A stretch of DNA of 64,000 nucleotides from positions 26,148 through 90,147 of the forward strand of contig UROF01000010.1 of assembly GCA_900549475.1 (NCBI GenBank). The letters are read 5' to 3'. Shown here piece after piece: positions 1 through 8,439 of this stretch (its first letter is position 1; every line of letters begins with the position of its first letter). The position numbers and the translations under genes are program-made. The notes under the pieces are model-generated. The model was not told where the DNA came from and did no database searches. It was given only the letters and a program-made list of their open reading frames with translations. The DNA is from an uncultured Eubacteriales bacterium. Its GTDB lineage: Bacteria; Bacillota; Clostridia; Oscillospirales; Oscillospiraceae.

Positions 1-90
1 GGCGGCCAATATGCGCTGAACGCGGACGAAAAACTCAAATGCATTCTCATAATCTATTTTAATGACCAAAACCTTGGGACTCACCGGCAT
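1..90 (-). CDS. possible 5' end of a gene cut by the left edge
   Basis: From an ATG at 90 the minus strand stays open to the edge (30 codons), starting MPVSPKVLVIKI and rich in Val/Ile/Phe. A purine-rich GGTGGAAG lies just upstream. Thirty codons are too few to identify a family and chance openness is quite possible, so this is only a candidate. The remaining bases to 235 hold nothing I recognise. Confidence 0.2.
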   Translation of the reverse strand, partial: MPVSPKVLVIKIDYENAFEFFVRVQRILAA

Positions 91-235
91 CACTTCCACC
101 GCGCCGGACGTGGGGGCGCCATGTAAAGCAGGGGCCCGCAGCAAGCTATGACTTACTGCAGGCCCTCTTCATACTGCCTCATATATCTCAGTCCCGTGGT
201 CTAAGACCGCTGACCATGTATCTTGCCTGCTGTTG

Positions 236-571
236 TCACGCCTTGACTACCACCAGGTACATCTTGAACCGGGTAACGGCCTTGACGGCATGGGGGATGC
301 CGGCGGGCATGATGACGGCCTCGCCCTCACTCAGGGTGTGGGGAACGCCGTCAATGGTGATCTGGGCGGTGCCCTCCAAAATGGTGGCCATGGCGTCGCC
401 AGGAGCGGCATGGGTGCTGATGGCCTCCCCGGCGTCAAAGGCGAACAAGGTCATGCCCACGCCGGGCTTCTGGGCCATGGTCAGGCTCACCACCTTCCCG
501 TCCTCATACTGGACCTGCTCTTTCAGGGCAAAGGGCTGGGCGTGGGGCAGGTTTTTGATCAATTCTTCCAT
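236..571 (-). CDS. small cupin-domain protein
   Basis: A 111-residue single-domain cupin. The two cupin motifs are visible: a first metal-binding region around THAAPGDAMATILEG and a second one ending in GEAVIMPAGIPHAV, which supplies the usual histidine after the PAG turn. The second histidine of motif 1 is replaced, so metal binding may be weak. Such small stand-alone cupins bind a metal or small ligand; substrate unknown. It lies 24 bases downstream of a second cupin of the same size and strand and is likely cotranscribed with it. RBS AGGAGG-like sequence lies before the ATG. Confidence 0.85.
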   Translation of the reverse strand: MEELIKNLPHAQPFALKEQVQYEDGKVVSLTMAQKPGVGMTLFAFDAGEAISTHAAPGDAMATILEGTAQITIDGVPHTLSEGEAVIMPAGIPHAVKAVTRFKMYLVVVKA

Positions 572-595
572 CGTGATTTCCTCCTGTTCATGTTC

Positions 596-925
596 CTACT
601 GCAGGGTGATCTGCAGCAGCTTAAAGGATCCTCCGCCGCCGACGGCGTGGGACACCCCGGCGGGCACCGCCAGGCACTGGCCCGCGGTCAGGGTCCTCTC
701 CCCGCTCTCCATGCGCAGGGGCATGCTCCCCTCCAGCACATAGTAGAGGGTGTCGCCAAAGTACCGCTCCTCGCTGACGCTCTCCCCGTCGCCAAAGGCC
801 AGCAGGGTCATCTGGCAGTGTTCGCTGCGGGTGAGGGCCATGCTCACCACCCGGGCCGGGCGAATGTCAATAAGCCCCGCCAAGGCTGCGGGGTCGTCCG
901 TGGGCAGATTGCGGAGAAATTCCAT
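596..925 (-). CDS. small cupin-domain protein, paralogue of its neighbour
   Basis: A 109-residue cupin starting MEFLRNLPTDDPAAL. The start at 925 was chosen over an upstream in-frame codon at 985 because a good RBS (AAAGGAGGC, 931-939) sits directly before it. Motif 2 reads GQCLAVPAGVSHAV with the expected PAG and histidine. The N-termini of the two cupins (EELIKNLPHAQP and MEFLRNLPTDDP) look alike, suggesting tandem duplication. A promoter at 957-985 fits it, so the pair can be transcribed apart from the ABC operon that ends at 998. Confidence 0.85.
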   Translation of the reverse strand: MEFLRNLPTDDPAALAGLIDIRPARVVSMALTRSEHCQMTLLAFGDGESVSEERYFGDTLYYVLEGSMPLRMESGERTLTAGQCLAVPAGVSHAVGGGGSFKLLQITLQ

Positions 926-956
926 GGGCTTGCCTCCTTTGTAACGTCCTATGTTC

Positions 957-985
957 AGTATACCCCGGTTTGACGGCCTGTGCAA
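957..985 (-). promoter_or_regulatory. sigma-70-type promoter of the cupin pair
   Basis: On the minus strand TTGCAC (980-985) and TATACT (957-962) are separated by exactly 17 bases. Transcription would begin near 950, about 25 bases before the ATG at 925. Confidence 0.55.
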
Positions 986-997
986 CGGAAACCAGGG

Positions 998-1684
998 CTA
1001 TCCCGTGATTTGCCGAATGATCTCCCGGCGGAGATCCAGCAGTTCCGGTGCGGATGCCTCCCGTCCCTCCGCCCCCGGGAGGGTGTACCAGGTTTGAATG
1101 GTGGTGGGTCTGGGGGTGAGCACGGCAATACGGGTTGCCACAGTGAGGGCCTCGTCGATCTCGTGAGTGACAAAGAGCACCCCCGGTTTTTCCCGCCGCC
1201 AGATGGCCAGCAGCATCGCCACCATTTCCATGCGGATCCCATAATCCAGTCCCTGGAACGGCTCGTCCATCAGGAAAAGCTCCCCGCCGAAGTGAAAGGC
1301 CCGGGCCAGCGCGCAGCGGCGGGCCATTCCCCCTGAGAGCTGGCCGGGATAATACCGCGCAAAGCCATCCAGTCCCACTGCGGAAATGAGGGCGCGGACC
1401 TCCTCCCGGGGCGCGTCCTCACGCACCAGGCGGATGTTCTCCTCCACCGTGCGCCAGGGGAGCAGCCGGGCGCTCTGGAACATATAGCTCAGCCTGCCCT
1501 CCGCGCCCTCCACCGTGCCCTTGTCAGGAGCGGTCAGCCCGGAGATGATATTCAGCAGGGTGGTCTTGCCGCAGCCGGAAGGGCCGATGAGTGCCACGAT
1601 CTCCCCCTGAGACAACGTAAGAGACAGGTCGGCAAGGACCGGCAGGCCGTCAAAGGCCTTGCTGATCCCCGTGAGTTTCAGCAT
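998..1684 (-). CDS. ABC transporter ATP-binding protein, NitT/TauT (SsuB/TauB) family
   Basis: A 228-residue ATPase starting MLKLTGISKAFDGLP. Walker A is GPSGCGKTT, the signature is LSGGMARRCALARA, Walker B is LFLMDEP, and the switch histidine lies in LFVTHEIDEAL. These match the cytoplasmic energiser of nitrate/taurine/sulfonate-type importers. The start at 1684 overlaps the end of the permease gene by 7 bases, which indicates translational coupling. A longer frame running back to 2407 is an artefact of reading through the permease in another phase. Third gene of a binding protein-permease-ATPase operon; substrate unknown. Confidence 0.93.
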   Translation of the reverse strand: MLKLTGISKAFDGLPVLADLSLTLSQGEIVALIGPSGCGKTTLLNIISGLTAPDKGTVEGAEGRLSYMFQSARLLPWRTVEENIRLVREDAPREEVRALISAVGLDGFARYYPGQLSGGMARRCALARAFHFGGELFLMDEPFQGLDYGIRMEMVAMLLAIWRREKPGVLFVTHEIDEALTVATRIAVLTPRPTTIQTWYTLPGAEGREASAPELLDLRREIIRQITG

Positions 1685-2427
1685 ACCGGTGCCCCCTTCC
1701 GACAGCAGATCAGCCGCAGTAGCTTCTGGGTGAGAAAGCACCCCACCACCAGCAGGAACGCCCAGGCGATGATGGCGTCCGGCTGCACATTGAGCCGGGC
1801 GGATGTGATGGCCCCGCCGATGCCGCTGTTGGTGGTGAGCACCTCGCCCATCACCGCCAGCTTCCACCCGCCGCCGATGACGATCTCCAGGGCGGAGTTG
1901 AAGTAGGGGCGGATGGAGGGGAGCGTCACATGGCGCAGGGTCTTCCACCTGGAAAAGCGGTACAGGCGCGCCATCTCCAGCAGCTGCCGGTCCACGCCCC
2001 GCACCCCGTGGCTCAGGTTGATGACCACCGTGGGAACCGTGGCTGTTGCCACGATGAAGATGCAGGGCCGTCCGTTGAAGCCGAACCAGACCAGAGCCAG
2101 CACCACCCAGCAGACCGGGGGGACCGACTGGAGCACATGAATCAGCGGCGTCCCCACATCCTCCAGCTTGGGGTACAGACCGAACAGCAGCCCCAGCACC
2201 GCCCCGGCGGCGATCCCGATCCCCAGGCCGGTCACCAGCCGCAGGAGCGTAGTCCCCACCGTCGGCCAGAAATCCGGCTCCCGGATCAGCTCCGCCAGGG
2301 TCGCCGCCACTTGCGGAATGGGCGGCACCACCAGGGGCGGGAAGAAAAGGGCGGCCAGCTGCCAGAGTCCCAGTAGCAGGCCAACCCCCAGGGCGCGGCG
2401 GAGCCAAAGTCCCGCCTTAGCCCTCAT
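1678..2427 (-). CDS. ABC transporter permease, NitT/TauT (SsuC/TauC) family
   Basis: A 249-residue inner-membrane permease with about six hydrophobic segments. The cytoplasmic coupling (EAA-type) loop is visible near LLEMARLYRFSRWKTLRHVTLPSIRPY, with the usual Gly and Pro-Ser-Ile-Arg-Pro signature of the sulfonate permeases. It overlaps the binding-protein gene by 11 bases and the ATPase gene by 7. Family assignment is firm; the transported compound cannot be told from sequence. Confidence 0.92.
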   Translation of the reverse strand: MRAKAGLWLRRALGVGLLLGLWQLAALFFPPLVVPPIPQVAATLAELIREPDFWPTVGTTLLRLVTGLGIGIAAGAVLGLLFGLYPKLEDVGTPLIHVLQSVPPVCWVVLALVWFGFNGRPCIFIVATATVPTVVINLSHGVRGVDRQLLEMARLYRFSRWKTLRHVTLPSIRPYFNSALEIVIGGGWKLAVMGEVLTTNSGIGGAITSARLNVQPDAIIAWAFLLVVGCFLTQKLLRLICCRKGAPVC

Positions 2428-3436
2428 AGAACAGCCCGTCGTCTGGCATCGCCCCGCCGATCATGGAGAGATCAAAGTCATAGAGCAGCTGGTAGAAGGT
2501 ATCCAGCTCTCCCCTGGCGTCCTGAGCGCTCTTGAAAGTGAGGCCCATGTTAGGGATGGCTGCCTCCACCACGGCAGCATTCATATCCAGGTACTCCTCC
2601 GCCAGGGCAGCCGCCTCGGCGGGGTTGTCCAGTACCCATTGGACGCTCTCGGCATAGGCCTCCTGGAACTGTGCCACCAGATCCGGGTTCTCGTCAATAA
2701 AGGCCTGCGTGGTACCGAAGCCTGCGTTGAGGATCATGGTGTCGGTGCCGGTGACCCGCTGCCACTCCTCCTCAAAGCTCAGGGCCCGGCGGATCTCGCT
2801 GTTCTGGTTCATAGCGGAGGTAACTTGAGGCTCGATCAGCGTGGCGTACTCCGCCTGGCCGGAGGCCAAGAGGCTTGCCACCTCGGCGGTGCTGGCGTAG
2901 ATCACCTCCACGTCCTCCCCCACCGTCAGGCCGGCCTCGTTCAGGAAGTACTGCGTTAGGGCGTCCGGAGGCGAGGACTGCAAGGGGATGTATACCGTCT
3001 TGCCCGCCAAATCACTCCAGGTGGTAAAGTCCGGATCGGTGGTCAGGAAGTAGGTGACGCCCCAGGTGTTCACGTTCATCAGCCGTACATCCAGCCCTTT
3101 GTTATAGAGCGTGGAGACCACCGTCAGGGGGAATGCGTACATGTCGTGCTCCCCACCCTGGACCATGGCCAACAACTCCTCCGGGGCATTCCACACGTTC
3201 AGGTCGATGGTGACATTCTCCCCCAGCAGCTGGGCGTCCATCATGTGCAGCACCGGCAGAGCGGGCGGCGCGGTGGGAACCCCCACCGAGATGGTCACCG
3301 GCTCCGTGGCTTGACTGGATCCCTCCGGTGCGGGATCCTGCGTCTCATTTGTAGTGGTTTCCCCTCCGCCGGAACAGCCGGCCAGTGCGAAAAGCATCAT
3401 GGCCGAAGCCAGGATGGAAGCAAAGGCTCGTTTCAT
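2417..3436 (-). CDS. ABC transporter substrate-binding lipoprotein, NMT1/THI5-like
   Basis: A 339-residue lipoprotein. The N-terminus has a signal sequence and lipobox LAGC, followed by a Gly/Thr/Glu-rich linker, so it is tethered outside the membrane. The mature part shows the NitT/TauT binding-protein pattern (NVWNAPEELLAMVQGGEHDM, DLAGKTVYIPL, LIEPQVTSAM). The ATG at 3436 was chosen because TAGGAGGA (3442-3450) precedes it; an in-frame start six codons upstream lies over this RBS. First gene of the operon, with a dyad at 3460-3477 in its leader that matches one beside the neighbouring CRP/FNR gene. Confidence 0.92.
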   Translation of the reverse strand: MKRAFASILASAMMLFALAGCSGGGETTTNETQDPAPEGSSQATEPVTISVGVPTAPPALPVLHMMDAQLLGENVTIDLNVWNAPEELLAMVQGGEHDMYAFPLTVVSTLYNKGLDVRLMNVNTWGVTYFLTTDPDFTTWSDLAGKTVYIPLQSSPPDALTQYFLNEAGLTVGEDVEVIYASTAEVASLLASGQAEYATLIEPQVTSAMNQNSEIRRALSFEEEWQRVTGTDTMILNAGFGTTQAFIDENPDLVAQFQEAYAESVQWVLDNPAEAAALAEEYLDMNAAVVEAAIPNMGLTFKSAQDARGELDTFYQLLYDFDLSMIGGAMPDDGLFYEG

Positions 3437-3459
3437 GGTATGTCCTCCTATCATTTCTT

Positions 3460-3477
3460 TTAGTTAGCATTAACTAA
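3460..3477. promoter_or_regulatory. operator-like dyad (7-4-7) before the ABC operon
   Basis: TTAGTTA-GCAT-TAACTAA is a perfect inverted repeat with the half-site spacing typical of CRP/FNR-family sites. Seventeen of 18 bases of TAGTTAGCAWTAACTAAC recur at 4277-4294 in the regulator-activase intergenic region. It sits 24 bases before the ATG at 3436 and downstream of a TATAGT box (minus strand, 3492-3497), a position that would suit repression. Confidence 0.65.
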
Positions 3478-3504
3478 CCACTAGAAACGATACTATATAG
3501 CACG

Positions 3505-3540
3505 ATGGCCTGTCCGTTGCCATGGCAACGGACAGGCCAT
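3505..3540. terminator. 36-base perfect palindrome between regulator and ABC operon
   Basis: Positions 3505-3540 equal their own reverse complement, centred on TTGCCATGGCAA. It follows the stop of the regulator gene (3549, minus strand) and precedes the ABC operon. It likely terminates the regulator transcript, although no long T run follows; a protein-binding role is also possible. Confidence 0.5.
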
Positions 3541-3548
3541 TTTCCTCG

Positions 3549-4226
3549 TTACGCGGTGAGAAAGTCCTGATCCAAGATCCGGACGGTTTGCCCCTGATAG
3601 GTGAGGATTCCATCCTTCTGCATCCGGCCCAGCTCCCGGGAGAGGGCGCTGCGGTCCACGCACAGGTATTCCGCCAGCTCCCCTCGTCCCATCTCCAGCC
3701 GGATCACGCCGTCCGAAGTGGCGGGAAGGCTCTGTAAATAGAGCTTAATACGGTTACGCAGGCGGTTCTGGGCCAGAATCCGCATTTTCCGGTTGAGAAA
3801 CAGGGCTTCCCGCCCCATCTCCCGGAGCAGGTTGGCTGTCACCCGGGTCCGGAAGGGGCATGCGTTCTCCTGTTGGAGCAGGAGAGGGTCGAAGTCCAGG
3901 TAGAGGACCTCCCCATCGGTGATGGCGTCGATCTGAATGGGGCTGTCTTCCGCCATAGAACAGACGAGTGACTCTCCAAATACCATTCCGGCATCCAATC
4001 GCTCTATGGTCAGCAGGTTTCCGTCTTCGCTGTATAGGGAGATTCGCAAGGTCCCCCACATTACCACGCCTGGCCGGCTTTGCCGTTCTCCCATCCGCAG
4101 GAGTACCTGGTCTTTTGAAACTGCCCTGGCCTCCCCCTGCAGGCAGGTCAGGACGTTGGGATACTTCTCTTTTGGGATCCCTTCAAATAACGGACAGCGG
4201 CCCATCGCCGCGAAAACCGACTGCAT
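3549..4226 (-). CDS. CRP/FNR-family transcriptional regulator
   Basis: A 225-residue protein with an N-terminal cyclic-nucleotide-binding-type beta-roll (residues about 1-125), a long dimer helix (about 130-165) and a C-terminal winged helix with the recognition segment AEYLCVDRSALSRELGRMQKDG, typical of the CRP/FNR superfamily. There is no FNR-like N-terminal cysteine cluster and no clear cAMP phosphate-binding motif, so the effector is unknown. The ATG at 4226 is set by AGGAGGCA (4231-4238); in-frame upstream codons run into the operator. It is divergent from the activase gene and next to the ABC operon, and both have the same dyad, which suggests control of these units plus itself. Confidence 0.9.
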   Translation of the reverse strand: MQSVFAAMGRCPLFEGIPKEKYPNVLTCLQGEARAVSKDQVLLRMGERQSRPGVVMWGTLRISLYSEDGNLLTIERLDAGMVFGESLVCSMAEDSPIQIDAITDGEVLYLDFDPLLLQQENACPFRTRVTANLLREMGREALFLNRKMRILAQNRLRNRIKLYLQSLPATSDGVIRLEMGRGELAEYLCVDRSALSRELGRMQKDGILTYQGQTVRILDQDFLTA

Positions 4227-4276
4227 GATCTGCCTCCTGTTGCTGTGGCAACCGACAAAGTAGAATGGATTTGTTA

Positions 4277-4294
4277 TAGTTAGCAATAACTAAC
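4277..4294. promoter_or_regulatory. operator-like dyad between regulator and activase genes
   Basis: TAGTTA-GCAA-TAACTA is a perfect 6-4-6 inverted repeat followed by AC, giving TAGTTAGCAATAACTAAC. It is shared with 3461-3478 apart from one loop base. A plus-strand promoter can be drawn over it (TTGTTA 4272-4277, TATATT 4296-4301), so occupancy would block or reshape transcription of the activase and probably of the regulator. Confidence 0.65.
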
Positions 4295-4349
4295 CTATAT
4301 TATACCGCTCTCGCGCTAAACTGTCAAGGAGCGGGAATGGAGGATCTCT

Positions 4350-7300
4350 ATGAACGGAATCGGTCTGGACTGCGGGAACACCACCGTCAAACTGGTACTT
4401 CTCTCCCCGACGGGAGAACTGCTTTGGTCCAAAATCGCCGCCCACCGGGGCAGCGCGATCCCGGCGGCCCGCCGGCTGCTGGGGGAGCTTCTCCAGTGGG
4501 ACAGCGGGGTCTGCGGTTGTCCGGTGGTCCTTACCGGCAGCGCCGGGGAGCGGCTGCTGGAAATCTGTCCCGGTCTCTCCAATCTGGGGGATATCCCCGC
4601 CATCCACCGGGGGGTGATCCTGCTGGCGCCGGAAGCCCGGTCCGTCATTGAGATTGGCAGCCAGAGCGCCCGTTTCCTCACCGGTTTTGGGTCGGAACTT
4701 CCCCCGCAGTTTGCGGTCAACGAGCACTGCGCGGGCGGGACTGGCTCCTTCTTTGAGGATCAGATGTCCCGGCTGGGACTCCGCATCGAGGACTACTCCA
4801 ATCTCGTGGCCCAGGCCGAGTCCATCCCCCGCCTGTCTGGCAGGTGCGCAGTCTTTGCCAAGACCGACATCATCCACCGTCAGCAGGAGGGCATTCCCAC
4901 GCCCGACATCCTGCTGGGCCTCTGTTACGCCATGGTGCGTAACTACAAGGCGGTCATCGTCCGGAGCCTCCCGGTGGAGAGGCCGGTAGCCCTGTGCGGC
5001 GGCGTGGCCCAGAACGCCGGCGTGGTCCAGGCTGTCAAAGCAGTATTCGGCCTGGAGGAGGAAGATCTGATTATTCCGGATCCGTTCCTCCATGCTGCCG
5101 CTGTGGGAGCCGCCCTGGCCGCTCAAGAGGCAGAGACCTGCTCCATGGGGGAACTGCTGGCCAGCCTGTGCGGGCAACCGGCTGCAGCGGGTCGGCTGGT
5201 GCGGCGTTCCCCCCTATCCCAGCCCGCCGGCGCTTCTCTGACAGACCCCGCCTCCTCTGGCGTGATCCCGCTGGAGGGCTGCGCCCTGGGTATCGACGTA
5301 GGATCCACCAGCACCGACCTGGTGCTCATGGATCCCGACGGCGGCCTGATCGTCTTTCAGTATCTCCGCACCGCCGGGGACCCGGAGGGGGCGGTGCGCC
5401 GGGGACTGGAGCATCTCCGGGAGCGGTTTGGAGAACTTCCTCTTCTGGCGGTGGGCGTCACCGGCTCCGGCCGGGAGCGGATCGGCCGGCTGATTGGCGC
5501 GGATGCGGTGCGGGACGAGATCACCGCCCAGGCCCGGGCCGCCGTCCACTGGGTACCGGACGCAGATACGGTGTTTGAGATCGGCGGGCAGGACTCCAAG
5601 TACATCTCTCTGCAGGGCGGTCAGGTGGCGGATTTCCAGATGAATAAGATCTGCGCCGCCGGCACCGGCTCTTTTGTGGAGGAACAGGCCGCCCGCATGG
5701 GTATCCCGCTTGAGGAGTTCGGCCCTCTGGCCCTCACCGCCCAGGCGCCAGTGGAACTGGGCGAGCGGTGTACCGTATTCATCGAGACAGCCATCCAGTC
5801 AGCCCTGGCCCAGGGAGCCTCCCAGGCAGAAGTGGCCGCCGGACTGTGTCAGTCTATCGTCCGCAACTACCTGCACAAGGTGGTGGGCAGCAAGCTGGTG
5901 GGGCGGCGGATCGTCCTCCAGGGCGGCGTGGCCTACAACCCTGGGATCGTGGCCGCCTTTCGCCAGGAATTTGGGGACCGGCTCACCGTCTCCCCCTGTT
6001 TTTCCATCAGCGGGGCTTTCGGCGTCGCCCTGCTGGCCCTGGAGACAGCGGAGGGTCCATCCCGTTTCCACGGCTTCACCGGCCAGGGAGAGGAATCCCC
6101 CGCCCTTTCTCCAGAGGTCCAGCGCAACATCGCCTTCTACCAGCGGGGGCCGCAGCTGCTTCTGGAGGGGTACGATCCCGCGCCGGTCCCCAGGCGCAAG
6201 ACGGTGGGGGTACCATTTGCCCTGATGATCCACAAGTTCTTCCCCATGGCCAACGCCTTCTTCCGGCATTTGGGGTACAACGTGCTCCTCTCCCCACCCA
6301 CCAATGAGGAGATCATCCGTCTCTCCCAGCAGACCGCCCAGGCGGAGACCTGCTACCCAGTGAAACTGATCCACGGCCACATGGCCTGGCTGGCGGAGCA
6401 GGGGGTGGACTACATCTTCCTCCCCTCCATCCACACCATGAAGCATGAGACCTCACGAGTGGAGCACAGCTACGGCTGCGTATATATGCAGACCGCACCC
6501 CGGCTGGCCGCCCGGGCGCTCCGGCTGGAGGAGCGGGGCATTACCCTGCTCAATCCGGTATTTGACCTGGATTTTGGCCAGGAGGCCATGGCATCCGCCA
6601 TGCTGGGCCTTGGGAAACAACTGGGCATTCCCAAGGTGCGCTGCCTTCCCGCCCTGATGTCCGGCGCCCAAGCTGTACGGCGGCACACCGCCGCAGTGGA
6701 GAAACAGGGGCGGGACTTGCTGGCCTCCCTGGGGCCGGAGGACAAGGTGCTGGTGCTCATCACCCGGAACTACGGCCTCTCGGACCCGGTTCTGAATATG
6801 GGCATCCCCCGGCTGCTGCTGGAGCGGGGGTACAAGGTCCTCACCCTGTCCCATCTGCCCGCCCACGACCTGGACCTGTCGGCGGATCACCCCAATCTGT
6901 ACTGGCCCTTCGGCCAGCACATCCTGTCCGGGGCCAAACTGGTGGCCCATCACCCAAACCTGTACGCTGTGTATCTCACCAACCACGGCTGCGGGCCGGA
7001 CACCACACTCTCCTACCTGTTCCGGCAGGAGATGGGAGAAAAGCCCTATCTGCACATCGAGGTGGACGAGCATTTCTCGCCGGTGGGGGTCATCACCCGG
7101 ATCGAAGCATTTCTCCAGAGCCTGGAGAGCCGGCCGGTTCGACCGCTGCCCGAAGGGTTCCGGCTCACGGCCGTCCCGTCCCATCCCACTGCCGTGGTTG
7201 CCGCGCCGGACAGGACCCGCGGCCCCCTGTATGTGCCGGACCTTCCGCCATTCACTCCCTATCTGCTGGACCACTTCCGCCACACCCGCGGAGTGGAGGC

Positions 7301-8210
7301 TCGTGCCATGCCTCTTGGGGGCCACTCGCTAGCCCTGGGGCGGGCGGAGACCTCTTCCAAGGAGTATCTGCCCTTTCCAGCCCTCTTGGGCGGAATTCTA
7401 GATATTGCCCTGCGGGAAACCGGCCCCTTCCAGGGGCTTCTGCCCGCCACGCAGGGGGCCGAAGCCGACGGCCAGTACCCCTGGGCGGCGGAATCGGTGC
7501 TGCGGCGCCGTGGGCTGGAGCGGGTGACGCTGGCCGCCCCCGTGCTGGAGCGGCTGCCGGAGACCGCCTCAGACCCGGACTTGCTGCTGCGGGCGGTCCT
7601 GACGGGGGATGTCCTGCTGTGCGCCCCGCCTGACCGGCGAACGGAGCTGGCGCCGGCCCACATCCCCGCCTGGGAGGAACTGGAGGCCCTGGCCCGGGGG
7701 ATCGGCGCCCTCCCATCCTCCGGACGGGCGCTGGCCGCTGTGGGTGAGCCTTTCACCCTCTTTGCCCTCCACGATGGGGTGCTGGACACGCTGGAACAGG
7801 AGCGCTGGCAACTGCTCCGGGCGCCGCTGGGAGAATATCTGTGGTTTCTCTGGCGGGACGCAGGCAGTGCTCTGGACGGATCCTGGGCTAAACGGATGGC
7901 GGACCTGGGCCGGCTCCTGGGCATGCGGAGCATCTTTTCCCCGGACCTGGAGGTCCTTCGCGGGGAGGCGAACCGGCTGCTCCCCGGATTTGCCGGGGCC
8001 AATGGGCGCTATCGTATCGCCAAAGCCCTGGAACTGGGGTGCCGGTCTTCCGGTGTGCTTACCCTGTCCCCCCGGTATGAGAATACCGCCACAGTGCTGG
8101 ACATGACCGGCGCGCTGGAAGGGTTCCCGCACTTCCATCTGGCCATGGACAACGACTGGGATGAAGGGGCCTGGTCCCGTCTGAATTCCTTTTTGTACTA
8201 TCTGAAGTAA
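4350..8210 (+). CDS. giant 2-hydroxyacyl-CoA dehydratase activase/dehydratase-like fusion (BcrAD/BadFG type)
   Basis: A 1286-residue protein. Residues about 1-260 form one ASKHA ATPase domain (IGLDCGNTTVKLVLL) and about 310-565 a second (LGIDVGSTSTDLVLM). Each has the cysteine motif that binds the shared [4Fe-4S] cluster of HgdC-type activators (CAGGTGSF with RCAVF; CAAGTGSF with RCTVF). Residues about 620-930 resemble the dehydratase-like domain fused to such activases, with conserved AETCYPVK and YGCVYMQT cysteines and CGPDTTLSYLF. The last 300 residues look like a degenerate second dehydratase-like part ending FHLAMDNDWDEGAW. The family uses ATP-driven electron injection for difficult reductions; the substrate here is unknown. 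RBS GGAGG at 4339-4343. Confidence 0.88.
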   Translation: MNGIGLDCGNTTVKLVLLSPTGELLWSKIAAHRGSAIPAARRLLGELLQWDSGVCGCPVVLTGSAGERLLEICPGLSNLGDIPAIHRGVILLAPEARSVIEIGSQSARFLTGFGSELPPQFAVNEHCAGGTGSFFEDQMSRLGLRIEDYSNLVAQAESIPRLSGRCAVFAKTDIIHRQQEGIPTPDILLGLCYAMVRNYKAVIVRSLPVERPVALCGGVAQNAGVVQAVKAVFGLEEEDLIIPDPFLHAAAVGAALAAQEAETCSMGELLASLCGQPAAAGRLVRRSPLSQPAGASLTDPASSGVIPLEGCALGIDVGSTSTDLVLMDPDGGLIVFQYLRTAGDPEGAVRRGLEHLRERFGELPLLAVGVTGSGRERIGRLIGADAVRDEITAQARAAVHWVPDADTVFEIGGQDSKYISLQGGQVADFQMNKICAAGTGSFVEEQAARMGIPLEEFGPLALTAQAPVELGERCTVFIETAIQSALAQGASQAEVAAGLCQSIVRNYLHKVVGSKLVGRRIVLQGGVAYNPGIVAAFRQEFGDRLTVSPCFSISGAFGVALLALETAEGPSRFHGFTGQGEESPALSPEVQRNIAFYQRGPQLLLEGYDPAPVPRRKTVGVPFALMIHKFFPMANAFFRHLGYNVLLSPPTNEEIIRLSQQTAQAETCYPVKLIHGHMAWLAEQGVDYIFLPSIHTMKHETSRVEHSYGCVYMQTAPRLAARALRLEERGITLLNPVFDLDFGQEAMASAMLGLGKQLGIPKVRCLPALMSGAQAVRRHTAAVEKQGRDLLASLGPEDKVLVLITRNYGLSDPVLNMGIPRLLLERGYKVLTLSHLPAHDLDLSADHPNLYWPFGQHILSGAKLVAHHPNLYAVYLTNHGCGPDTTLSYLFRQEMGEKPYLHIEVDEHFSPVGVITRIEAFLQSLESRPVRPLPEGFRLTAVPSHPTAVVAAPDRTRGPLYVPDLPPFTPYLLDHFRHTRGVEARAMPLGGHSLALGRAETSSKEYLPFPALLGGILDIALRETGPFQGLLPATQGAEADGQYPWAAESVLRRRGLERVTLAAPVLERLPETASDPDLLLRAVLTGDVLLCAPPDRRTELAPAHIPAWEELEALARGIGALPSSGRALAAVGEPFTLFALHDGVLDTLEQERWQLLRAPLGEYLWFLWRDAGSALDGSWAKRMADLGRLLGMRSIFSPDLEVLRGEANRLLPGFAGANGRYRIAKALELGCRSSGVLTLSPRYENTATVLDMTGALEGFPHFHLAMDNDWDEGAWSRLNSFLYYLK

Positions 8211-8398
8211 ACCAAGTTGAACGTCTTAACCACCGGTAGATGCCTTTCTGACGCATCGCTTGCTCTGCCGTTCTGAAACGGTTACCCCTGTTCTGACTGT
8301 CGCATACCTCCGCCTTAAAGTTATTGGTATTGCATGGTCAAATCAAAACTTTTTGCCAGATCTCCTTACCAGCAGAACCGGTGATTACCTTTCCTCAA

Positions 8399-8438
8399 AG
8401 AGCAGCAGCGGATGGTCAAAACCATCCGCTGCTGCTCT
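8399..8438 (-). terminator. 18-bp stem terminator of the esterase gene
   Basis: Perfect inverted repeat of 18 bases (8399-8416 with 8421-8438) around the loop CAAA. It begins two bases after the esterase stop codon. Only three T follow on the minus strand, but the stem is strong. Confidence 0.65.
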
Positions 8439-8439
8439 G

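Noticed and set aside
121..180. Riboswitch-like structure near the left edge
   Set aside because: Partial GC pairing is visible but no known riboswitch core is present, and the region is cut off from its context.
998..2407. Single long minus-strand frame that would fuse a Pro/Gly-rich protein to the ABC ATPase
   Set aside because: Its first half reads the permease gene out of frame; the true ATPase begins at 1684 with family sequence from the first residue.
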